From: Hippophae tibetana | Lineage: Eukaryota > Streptophyta > Magnoliopsida > Rosales > Elaeagnaceae | Direction: 5' to 3' | DNA: 64,000 bases | NCBI GenBank assembly: GCA_037013495.1 | Contig: CM072811.1 | Coordinates: 52,175,452 to 52,239,451 of the forward strand | Shown here: positions 38,582 through 49,800 of the stretch, one piece after another | Layout of the letters: every line of letters starts with the position of its first letter | How positions within the stretch are numbered: position 1 is the first letter of the stretch | Program-made: the position numbers and the translations under genes | Notes under the pieces: model-generated | What the model saw: only the letters and a program-made list of their open reading frames with translations | The model's database searches: none | What the model was told of the DNA's origin: nothing

Positions 38582-40080
38582 GCAAATAATTAAGACTTTT
38601 TCTAGTCGGCATGCAGCAAGCATGCTGGCATGGAAAATGGAATTTAGACTTTTATACTTTTTAAAATAAATTATTTATTTCAAATACGTTAATAGATTAA
38701 ATGAATTGATATTTTTAGAACATAAAAATTAATGTTAAAGTAATATAAAATTTATGTTCACAATTTAATGATTAAGTATTTTTTTTAAATATAAAATTTG
38801 CTTTAATAATAATAATAATAAATCTTGTAATAGAACTACTCTAAATTAATCTCACTAAATAAAATTATAAAATTAAATGTAAATAAAATCATATTATTTC
38901 AATCGAGACACAACATAAATTGGTAATTAATTTTTTTATAAAAATTGATTCAAAACAAGTAATAATAAGAATAAGCACTCTCCAGCCACTTAATTGAGTC
39001 AATAATGGGAGTAATATGTCTAGATTTCACTCCATTGTATAAAACATAATTTATAATTTATCACACTTTTTTTTCTTCACAAAATAAGGTAATTTAAGTA
39101 GTAATTAAAAGCCCCTCTTTATTAGCTGACCCTTAATTATTTTTTTAGTTTATTTCGAATCTCATTATCCTCTTTCTCATATTTTAAGTAAATTAAAACC
39201 CCCTTTTTCAACGTAGAGGCTTTAAGAGATGAGAATGAGATCATTTTTGGTTTATAGGGTACGTTTTTAAGCTGTTATAATTAGTTTCTTTAATACAAAG
39301 AACTTATTATAGGTTCTATTTTGTTATTATTTTTTATTAACATAATATTTAAAAATTATATTTATTTTGATATTTAAGAGAATTTTAGATTAAAAAGATG
39401 AGCATATATTTGGATGGGGCGAGCAATTATTATAAGTATAAAAAAGCAAAATCAAAAATGACTTTAATATTAATAGATAAAGCTTTTAAATTTTTATCCA
39501 ATAATAATATTTATAATTATTAAATAACTATTTTATATGAAATATTGTCATGAATGGGTGATCATAAAATCAATTCAGTTATAATTATTATCCCATTATA
39601 ATATAATAGTAAGCACTCGAGAATTCAAATTTATGCACATTAAAGTCATTTTCTAGAAAGAAAGAAAGAAAGAAAGAAAAAGGGTATTTTCTAGAATGAC
39701 AGTCCTTCACAGAGATTGCGTGACGTGTCACGTGTGAAGTGAAGGTCGTTGGCAAAGAGCAAGCAAGTAACTTAAAGCATTGGTGCTCTGTTTCAGTCTT
39801 TATAGGTTTTTTTGATAAGAAGCCAGATTCCCCCAAAACATTGCGGGATTCTTAAAGGATAGGAAATGCATGTTTCATGCACTCTCGATACCTTAATTTT
39901 TAAGAAAGAATAAATATCATAAATTTTTAATATATTTTAAATAATATTTAAAATTTGATTAAATATTATAATTCTTCCAATATTCTTATATCAAATCAAT
40001 TAAGATTATAATATATAATTTTTTAAATATATATATAAATCTTTCAATAACACAAAAACTACACATATTTCTACTCGATG
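37104..40080. other. AT-rich intergenic spacer with microsatellites
   Basis: Holds (TA)n at about 37664-37684, (ATA)n at about 38540-38579 and (GAAA)n at about 39658-39679. A less AT-rich patch at 39690-39860 contains GACGTGTCACGTGTGA (G-box plus ABRE-like cores), but no gene that I can support begins near it. Confidence 0.55.
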
Positions 40081-40540
40081 TGAGTATTAGAGAATTATGT
40101 AAATTTATCTATTAAGATACAATTATTAAATAATAATAAATTTACATCATAATTTATTATTTTAAAAACTTTCAAATATCTGAATTTTGTTATCCTATAT
40201 AAAAAATACAAAAATAAAATAAAATATTTCTTCTCTTGTTTGTTTCTATTATTTTTTTTCCTCTGTAATCTTGTTTTCTTCTTCTCTGGGCTTTTATAAG
40301 AAGCTCAACAGAGAAGAATTAAATATAAAAAACCCAAACAAGAAACTAAATTAAAGAAAAAAAGAATCGTTTTTACAAACGGATGAGAAAAAAATGAAAT
40401 GCCATTAAAACAATAACTAAAATAGAAGAAAGAAAAAAGTTAAAATACACTAATTAAATAATTGTTTTATCAATTTTAATTAAAAAATTACCTGCTATTA
40501 AATAGCCGTTACATCAATTTTTAATTCAAGATTTTCAACA
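40081..40540. repeat. Long direct repeat, left copy
   Basis: Starts TGAGTATTAGAGAATTATG and ends AAGATTTTCAACA. It is matched in order by 43870-44435 (TGAGTATTAAAAAATTATG to AAGATTTTTTAACA). Shared internal landmarks include a CT-rich tract, GGCTTTTATAA and ATTAAATATAAAAAACC(C/T)A. TG...CA ends and a TATA-like block suggest LTRs. The pair brackets a copia remnant, but no primer-binding site or target duplication was found beside either copy. Confidence 0.55.
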
Positions 40541-40699
40541 ATCCCTTATATGAATAAAAATTTACAGATTTTAAATCAAATTTTGAAACGTAAATAAAAT
40601 TTAAAGAATTGAAACTTGGATAGGATAGATAAGTGTTACTCTTTGAACTTTTCCTTATAAAAATATATTTATTTTATTGACTTATTAGTAAAACTATTA

Positions 40700-43072
40700 T
40701 ACCATTTATGTAAATGATGATATACTTCACACAAGAGTCTTTCTTGACACGATTTAGTTCTCATTGTTATGTTCATTTTGGCCATGAACATACGTCTGGT
40801 TCTGTGAGAGTCTCTAAGGAATTGAGTCCTATACAATTCTCTTTTGAAGCGCCTCTATTCTTCCCTCATATAAGTAAACTCTTATCTTTAAAAGTAATCC
40901 GCAAAGAGTAACATGTTTACTCCATTTGGTATTCTTTTCATAAGAATCTTTAAAACTCTTAACTTATCCTATATCTTATGGGTATTACTCTTTTCATCAT
41001 AGGAATCGACTTGAGGGTAAACCCCTACAATGATCTCATTAAGTTTTTACAATTAGGTTGTCCTTTTGAACTTATATCTTGGGATCTCCAGTCAAATAGA
41101 TTGAATTTCCTTTGTAAATCCTTATTCATTCATGGGTTTTAGTCTCATTCCTCTCGATGACTTATCAACTAACTCTTGATTTAACCCTTTAGTTAAAGGA
41201 TCATTTATGTTATCTTTTGACTTCACATAGTCAATAAAATATAACATTAGTTAAGAATACTTGTCTAATGGTATTATAACTACGACATATATGTCGAGAC
41301 TTACCATTATATGTATTGCTCTATGCTTTGCCAATAATAAATTGGCTATTACAAATGGATGCATATTACATGGACGAGCTTCACCTACTTAGGAATATCC
41401 TCTAAAAAATTGCATCGTCATTCGACTTCTTTGTCACATTTATCCAAAGTGATGAATTCAGATTTCATCATGGATCTAGCAATACAAGTCTGTTTAAAAG
41501 ATTTCCATGAATCAGTTACACTACCCAATATGAACATATATCCTCTCGTAGACTTTGAGTCGCTCATATCATATATCCAATTTGTATCACTTATCCTTCT
41601 AATACAGTTGGATATCTTGTGTAGTGCAGCTCATAACTACGTGTATATATTAAGTGTCTAAGTAGTCTTGTAATACATTTCCAATGATAAAATCTTGGAT
41701 TACTAGTATACCTACTTAGTTTGCTTACATCATATGCTATGTCTGATCTCATACAAGTCATAAAGTACATAAAACTTCCCATCATTCTAGAATATTCTAG
41801 TTGAGACATACTCTCACTTTTATTCTTAGATAGGTGTATATTTACATCTACTAATGTTCTCATAATTCAAGAATCACCCTTGTTGATTTTTTTCAATTAT
41901 TTTGTCAACATAATTAATGACATTGACTTAGAATGAGACTACTTGATATCCTTAATATCTTAATTCTCATAATTATATCACCAGACTCATGTTTTTCATA
42001 TCAAATATTGAATTCAACAGTCTTAATAGTTTTAATCGTTTGATCATTACTATCTATAATTAGTATGTCATCAACGCAAAGATACATATCATCTTCTTTA
42101 TCCTTGACATATACACATTTGTCACATTTATTGATTTTAAAGCCATTTTTCTTCATGACATTATCAAACGTTCTTATTTCACTATATACTTTGGTGCTTA
42201 TTTCAAGCCATATATAGACTTCACCAATTTATAGACCTTTCCTTCTTATCTTAGGCATGAAAACCTCTTTGATTGGTCCATGTATATTTCTTCATCTAAT
42301 TCTCCATTTCAAAAGGTTGTCTTTATATCCATTTGATATATTTCAAGATTTTGCAGAGCGAGGATAAAAAATATCATCCTTATTGATGTTATTCTCGTCA
42401 TAGGAGAATAAATATCAAAGTAATCAAGATCATGTCATTGTTTGTATCCTTTAATTACAAGCTTGCCCTTGTACTTATCAATTGATCTATCTTATTTACG
42501 TTTTCTTGTAAAAATCCACTTGGACCCTAGTGTTTTACTATTTGGAGGTAAACCAACTAGTTCACAAGTGTGATTTTGTAAAATATACTCAATTTCACTA
42601 TTAATGGTTTATTTTCATTGAAGATCTTCAGAAATATTAACAACTTCTTCATAGGTTTGAGGTTTATTTTCTAGCAAATAGGTTAAAAAATCTTGACATT
42701 CTTATTGAGTTGATTCTCAATTTCTGTTTTATAATGAATAAATTTCTTTATAGCTTCATAGTTGTTTCTAAGCAAATACACATAACAATATTTCATAATA
42801 TCATTAAAAAAAGTAATAAAATACTTATTGTCACCTCTTGTTTGCAAAAATTTAAATTACATAGATCACTGTAGATTAGGTAAGGGGTTCAATGTTCCTT
42901 TCAATCGAATGAAACGATAACCTAATCATTTTTGTCTCAACACAAGTTATTAGAGAAATGACCTTATCATATTCAAATATTATCCAAAAGCTATGCTTGT
43001 TTAGCAATGAGTCAAAAACAAGATTCTTATAGATGTCTGGCATATAGAATACATTTTTTTTAACGTAAGCTT
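40700..43072 (-). mobile_element. Ty1/copia fossil, truncated at its 5' side
   Basis: The leftward copia body contains a pre-integrase block at about 43065-42880 (YMPDIYKNLVFDSLLNKHSF). Decayed integrase/RT follows (about 42700-41900), then the RT/RNase H side at 41863-41591 ([33 protein letters not shown]). The polyprotein end lies near 41230-41110, with a spacer on to about 40700. The gag and the 5' end are missing: the element stops dead at the 5S rRNA copy. It is broken, with many breaks, and looks old. The direct repeats at 40081-40540 and 43870-44435 may be its LTRs, which is not proven. Confidence 0.75.
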
Positions 43073-43175
43073 CTTCCCAAGAAGTCACCCATCCTAATAC
43101 TACTCTAGTCCTAACACACTTAATTGTAGAGTTTTGATGGGATCCAATGCATTAGTACTAGTATGATTGCAAACC
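43073..43175 (-). pseudogene. 5S rRNA pseudogene
   Basis: Read leftward, 103 bp follow plant 5S rRNA from its first bases (GGTTTGCAATCATACTAGTA) through ATTGGATCCCATCA, AATTAAGTGTGTTAGGAC (box A region) and TAGTATTAGGATGGGTGACT. It ends at TCTTGGGAAG, lacking only the last 15-18 bases. Most differences from the functional gene that I recall are C-to-T or G-to-A, the mark of deaminated methylcytosine. The 3' side joins directly to a copia pre-integrase region. There is no T-run terminator and the control boxes are mutated, so it is not expected to be transcribed. A decayed Cassandra-type LTR, which carries 5S sequence, is an alternative origin. Confidence 0.88.
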
Positions 43176-43869
43176 AAGTTTTAAAATCAACAAATAAAGT
43201 TTTAGATTATCAAAAATTATATTCAATAAATAAATGATAGAAATATGTTAATTTACCTTTATATTTATAATTTCATTAATTATGGTGATTAAATAATTTT
43301 AAAATTAAAATAATTATTTATTTATAAAATTATAATATATATATATATATAAAGTGAAATATAAATATAAAGTAAAGAAATTAAGTAAACAGTATCAAAT
43401 ATGAAGTAATAAATAGAAACAAATAATAAATTATGTAATAATAAAGAGTAACATAGATGACAATATTAATAAATAATGAAGGGAATTAATGAAGATATGT
43501 AAAAACTAAAAGGTAATGATAATAGAATATATATATATATATATAATAAAATAAATATATAACAAAATAAATAAATATAATAGATTATAAATAATCTGTT
43601 TGTCTCAAAATATTTGTTAAATTTTTGTTTTTGTATTTTTTTGTTAAAATAAATAAGGAAATTTTTTATCTTAAGATTGTAGAAAATAATACATGAACAA
43701 ACAAGTTAGGAATAAAATTATTTTATTAAAATTAAAATTAAAAATATATAAATATATATATATATATAAATTATAAATATAACATTTAAATAACATAAAA
43801 TTTAAATAAAATAAGGAATTGAGGCTTACGTTTCACAAAGTTTTTTTTAGATAATTTTTTCAGTTATCG
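43176..43869. other. AT-rich spacer with (TA)n runs
   Basis: No gene. (TA)n runs lie at about 43338-43352, 43528-43544 and 43754-43768. This is where copia gag would be expected if the flanking direct repeats were that element's LTRs, but nothing gag-like is seen. Confidence 0.6.
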
Positions 43870-44435
43870 TGAGTATTAAAAAATTATGAAAACTTATCTT
43901 CTAAGATACAACGATTAAATAATAATAAACTTACAACATAATTTATTATTCCACAAATTTTTAAATATTTGAAATTTATTGAAATAACCTATAGATAAAA
44001 AAACAAAAAAACAAAATTATTTATCCTTGTGCTTGTTTCTGTTTTTTTCTTCCTTTTTCATTTTTCTCTTTTTTTTTCTCCTTCTTTCTTTTTTCTGTCT
44101 GTTACCTTTTTTTTCCTTCTCTTGGCTTTTATAATAAACTTGACAGTGAATAATTAAATATAAAAAACCTAAATGGGTAAAATTGAATTAAAGAAAGAAA
44201 AGAGTCATTTTTTTTAAAGGGATGGGAAAAAACGAAATGAAATTAAAGAAAAGAAATAGCTATTTTTACAAACGTATAAGGAAAAAGACTGAAAATGCCA
44301 ATAAAATAATAATTGTAACGGAAGAAATAAAAAAATACATTAAAACATTAAATAACTGTTTTATCAATTTGAATTAAAAAATTAATTATCATTTAATAAT
44401 TTTCAGAGTAAATTTTAATTCAAGATTTTTTAACA
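43870..44435. repeat. Long direct repeat, right copy
   Basis: Partner of 40081-40540. It is about 100 bp longer, mainly through an expanded CT-rich tract (about 44030-44130) and an extra purine-rich piece. Confidence 0.55.
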
Positions 44436-45728
44436 ATTACTAATAAAAGACATCTATAAATGTTTTCATGTTTTTAGCATAAATAATTATACATTCACTT
44501 ATTTAAATACCTACAAATATATTATACAACTTTATTACCATATGAAATATGGATGGATTTTTATCTATTTTTTTAAGCTAACTAATGTTCGATATAGTCA
44601 TGATAATTCTCTTTGTAAACAATAATACAAATTTAAATGAATTTTTCTAACATTTATTCATCTTGTTTATATGTTTTTTATGTGAATTAATTTGGTAGTA
44701 TATCGACATATTATATTGTTACTTGGCTTATATAAATAAGTTGGGTGGTCATTGACATAATAAAAGACTTAGGATTACATGATAAGGTAATGTTAATTAT
44801 TATAATAACTTTATATTGATGTTGAAAATAATTATCAATTGTAAACTGTAAATAAGTTATTTTTTTTAAATTTATTTAAAAATATACTTAATATAATTTT
44901 TTAAAATTAATATAATATTTATTCTACTAAAATACTAACATTATCTTTTATTCTTTAATTTTAACACATGTTTAAATATTATTTATTTAATATTAAAATT
45001 ATTAATTATATATATAATATAATATTAATATATATTTAATTTTCATCAAAATTTAATCAATTATAATTAATTTCAATGATAAACTACAATTTTTTTTACC
45101 TATAACCACTATAATTATCTAAGTACATTGTGACACCAATTTGTCAGGGCCAGTGACACCAAAGCCAGGAAAGCGACATTCTTGTAATTGGTTAATCTTG
45201 TTAGTTATTATAAGATCGGTGTAATTTTTATACGATGATGGATTTGATTATAAAATAAAAAAAAGCTCAAACACATCGGTTTTTTTTTTTTTTTTTAAAA
45301 TTTTTTTAAATATTTAAAAATAAATTAAATATTAATTTAAATATATTTTTTAATAAAATTATTGTAATAAGTAATAAAATAAATATTATTTTAAATATAA
45401 ATTATAAATATGTTAGAAATTATTTTTAGAATATACCACTCAACAATTATATTGTTTCTCATTTAATAAGTATTTAAATATATATTTTTTAAAAATTTAT
45501 GGTGTTATTTATTATGATATTCTTTAACAATCTTGTTGATTTTTCTTTCGATCAAATATCGAATATTAAAATAAATATTAATTTTAAATTTTATTGACTT
45601 GAAATAACATGTTATCATATTCTACAAAAATATTAAATATTTTATCTTTAATTGATTTATTAAATTAGTAAAAAAATTGAGTTAGATTTATTTTTTACCA
45701 AAATAACTCAAATATAAAATTTATCATT
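44436..45728. other. AT-rich intergenic spacer
   Basis: No gene or recognisable element. There is a poly-T tract at about 45280-45296. Confidence 0.6.
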
Positions 45729-45736
45729 ATTGTGGT

Positions 45737-46105
45737 TAAGGGTGTCCATAAATCAGATCGAATTGGACCAAATCGTAAAACTGGATCGGATTGGACCAAA
45801 TCGAACAGTTTTACTAATCAAACGGTCCGGTCTGGTTTGTACTAATTTTAAATCGTTTGAACCAGATAGGACCGGTTTAATAATATATTAAAAATTTCAC
45901 ATTATTCTTCATTAAATTATAAAAAAATCGGACCAAATCGGACCAAACTGTTTTATAAATCAAACGGTCCGGTCCTGTCCGGTATTTATTTCTTAAAACC
46001 GTTTCAAACGGTTTAGTCTGATCTGGTCCGAGTAATATGAACGATCTGATTTGGTTAATTTTTTTTTAAGAAAAACCAGACCGGACCGGACTATGGACAC
46101 CCCTA
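45737..46105. mobile_element. hAT-type MITE with perfect 8-bp target duplication
   Basis: The terminal inverted repeats are TAAGGGTGTCCATA on the left and TATGGACACCCCTA on the right. They are flanked on both sides by ATTGTGGT (45729-45736 and 46106-46113). The 369-bp interior is built from repeated CGGACC / GGTCCG motifs in both orientations (for example AAACGGTCCGGTC twice), so it can fold back extensively. It has no coding capacity. The 8-bp duplication and the TA(G)GGGTG ends point to the hAT superfamily. It lies about 750 bp upstream of the MPPA start codon and could affect its promoter. The perfect duplication implies a fairly recent insertion. Confidence 0.9.
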
Positions 46106-46113
46106 ATTGTGGT

Positions 46114-46853
46114 AAGATATTACCTTATTGTGATAATTTTTGCCATGATACTAGATTTTTTTCCATGTATTCTCGTATTTGATCAATATCTTATCATCAA
46201 ATTTATTTTTTACAAAAAATTGATTTAAAATAAAGTATATCATTATTATAATAAGTTATTATTTTGTTATAGTAATTTTTACATTATGATGACTCTTTTC
46301 ATGACACTAAATGTTTTTTCAATGTATTTATATATTGGGTCAAGATATTTTTATAATAAGTTAATGACTTATTATAAATTTTATTTTTTATTAGAATTGT
46401 TTTAAAGTAAGGTATATTATTATTATAATAAACTATTATTTATTTGTGATAAGTTTATTATAATATTAAATGTTAATGATAAGTTTTTTTATATTATATC
46501 AAAACTTATCACACCGTATAAATATCTATTTTTATTAAAATTAAAATAAAAAAATTTACTTCTCAACAATTTTAATAAGAAATAAAAAATTAATCAAAAT
46601 TATGTGATGTTTACTAATTTTTTTTATTTCTTATATTATGTATACTATGTAGGTTGTTTTCAAATAATATTCAAAATAATTATAATATTATTTAATATAA
46701 TTTGTTCTAATGTAACATCCACGGTGAACGTACGGCATCTTTCCTTCCTCAGCGAGCTTCTCAAATCTCATTTCTCACCTCGTCGGCGGAGCTGACTGAT
46801 TATCTTGTGAGTCTCTGCGATCTTAGGATTGACTGTGATCTTCACCGGTATCC
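46114..46853 (+). promoter_or_regulatory. Upstream region and 5' leader of the MPPA gene
   Basis: Composition changes sharply from AT-rich to mixed at about 46715 (ACATCCACGGTGAACGTACG). This suggests the transcribed leader runs from about there to the ATG at 46854. AT-rich TATA candidates occur around 46680-46700. No upstream ATG-initiated frame overlaps the start in a way that looks meaningful. Confidence 0.4.
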
Positions 46854-49800
46854 ATGTACAGAACCGCAGCTTCACGCCTCAAGGCTCTCAAGGTTAGAGG
46901 CATCTCCATCCTCAAAACTAATAATTCGTAGATTCTGATTCGATCCTGTGCCTACTCTGGTCAATTTCACAATTAAAAACACTTGTATAAGCTAACAAGT
47001 GGATGATTTACAGTGCCTATACCTGATACTCCGTTCGCATTTAGGGGATTAGATCTACTTTTATTATCTTTCGTGTTTTTGTGTTTTTGGTTGTGTGGAG
47101 CTTCAGTGACTGTATTTAGGTGCAGGATCGGGAAGAATTAGCATAGTCAATTAGAATCCTAATGTAAGTCTATAGGGAAGTTGAGTTGAAACTTTTAGTT
47201 TTTGAAGAAATAAAGTGAGTAGGAAATACAAAAGACGCCATGTTTTTTAGAATTTAGTTATGGTGGGATTTGTTTATGGAGATCACAGGCTGTTTGTACT
47301 TCGTAGTTTTCTTGTGATTACAAAATAGACACTCTTCACATCAAAGACTCGATCAATGGGCTGCATATACACCAGTCATTGTCATTGTCTTCTCGGTTGA
47401 AACTGTCACCTAACACTCACTCCACAAGCCGTACTTCAAGAATAGTTTTCAAGCCTATCCTTGCTGCACATAAACTTCTTTTGTTAACCAAGATTCTCTG
47501 CACTAACTACCTCTAACAAATTCTATTTATAGCCTTTTACTATCCTTGGATACAAGTATATCAGTTGCCAAACAAAGGCCTAAAAAGAGGTTTGGAAACT
47601 AGTGTAAAGTGTACCCTCTTGCACGCATGAGCTATGCCTTTGTGAGGCTTACATAATAGTGCATTATTTTGGTACCACACACTACAAATCTTCACCTTGA
47701 TACCAAAAGCCATGCTTGCTGCTTCTTCATTATTCTCAATAACCTTTTGCAATGCTGGAACTTTGTTGCGGTCACTAATTTGGTTTCCATGTCAGTTGGG
47801 TTGTCTTCAGTGATACTTTACATCCACATGCTTAGTTCTCCTGTGACGTGTAAGGGTTCTTTGATAAGTGAATGACACTCATGGTTGCGGGAAACAAAGC
47901 TTACCTATTAAGCCTTTTAGCCATAGGGCCTCTTTTATAGCTTTATGTGGTAGCAATGTATTCAGCTTCTGTGGTTGACAAAGCCACAATATGCCGAAGG
48001 GTTGCCTTTCAGCTTACTAACCCAACTCCAAACTTGAACAAATAACCAATAATGGACTTCCTTCGATCGAGATCTCTTACATAATTAGAATCTACAAAGC
48101 CTTCAACCTTTATGCTTTGCTACAAACCATCAAACATTGCGCCCTCCTCACTGGTTCCCTTCAAGTATTTCAACACCCATTTAATAGCTTTCCAATGCAA
48201 TTTGCCAGGGTTTCTTATGTACCTGTTCACAAGAGGAGCACTATGCCTCAAGTTAGGCCTTGTACACACCATCAAGTACATCAAGCAGCCAATAGTATTA
48301 GCATAGGGAATTTTCTTCATTTGTTCTTTCTCTTCATCAATATCAAGTGAGTCTCTCATTGAGATTTTAAAATGTTTTGTGAGAGGAGTGCTCACAGGTT
48401 TAGCAAAAGCCATACCAAATTTTTTTAATATCTTGATCACATGCGAAGATTGAGTTACAAACAATTTCCTCTTGTTCCTTTCCCAATCAATTTCCATTCC
48501 AAAGATCCTACTTACAATGCCTAGATCCTTCATTTCAATCTCAGCATCAAGAGTTTCTTCAATTGTTTCAACGTATCCCTCCTCTTGCTTGCCACAAGCA
48601 TGTCATTTGCATACAAGAGTAGATAAATAGCATCATCACTATCTTGATCTTTGTTATACACACAAGGATCATAAGAGCACCTTTTAAAACCAATCCTCAA
48701 CACATACTCATCAAACTTCTTGTACCAGCATTTAGGTTACTGCTTTAAACCATACAATGACCTTTTCAGTAAGCAAACTAAGTCTTCTTTCCCAGGTGCT
48801 TCAAAGCTTTCTGGTTGATTCATGAAAATTTGTTCCTCATGCCTTCCATGTAAGAAGGCTATCTTGACATCTAGTTGGTCCAATTCCAAGTCCTTGTTGG
48901 CAACTATGGATAGTATAACTCTAATAGATGTGTGCTTCACCACTAGGGAAAAGATCTCAGTGTAGTATACACCCTACTTTGAATGAATCCTTTAGCCACT
49001 ACTCTTGACTTGTGCCTAGGTTGCTCAACCCCAGGAATAACAGCCACCTGCAAGCCACTGTTTTTGCACCAGCAGGTTTTTCTACTAAGGTCCATGTCTA
49101 ATTTTTCTCAAGAGACTTCATCTCTTATTTCATTGATTCTTTCCACTTTTGTGCTTCATGGATATTCATAACCTCCTTATAACTTTGAGGTTCCATTTTA
49201 CACACATTAGAAGCAACATTAAAGGTAAAAGCAATTAAATCAATACCTTCACCTTGCACCGAGTACATGCTATCATCACCATCTTTATACCTTGTTGGCC
49301 TTCTTCGTGGCCTCCTTTCCTTATCTCTTGTTAATTGATAGTCATTGAGTTGATCACTCATAACTTGAGGTGCTCTTGTTTCTATATCAATCTGACTTCC
49401 ATGCTCCATTTCTATTTTAGTCACATTTTCCTTATTACCACCAGGAACCACACCAGTGCCTTCAGTTGGCTTGTTGGACATAAACTTGTCATTTTTTTTA
49501 ACACAACATCCCTGCTTATCACACATTTGTTCTTCTCAAGATCCTACAACTTATAGCCTTTCACTCCTTCTGGGACATACTTCACAACCTTAGCATCAAT
49601 CTTATCTCTTTTGACATGCATATATGCCACACTACCAAACAATCAAACACCTTCAGTACCCCATAATTAGTTGCCTAGCTATTCCACCTTTCTTTTGGAG
49701 TTTTGAACTGCAAGGCTATTGAGGAGCTTCTGTTAATGGTATAGTTTACTGTGTGTAAAACTTTTGCCCATAATTTCTTTGGCAAGCCTGAGCTTAACTG

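Noticed and set aside
39588-39836. 82-residue minus-strand open frame
   Set aside because: It crosses a GAAA microsatellite and has no recognisable domain; coding support is lacking.
43073-43175. Functional 5S rRNA gene
   Set aside because: The 3' end is missing, the control boxes carry many transitions, there is no T-run terminator, and it is a single copy instead of an array.
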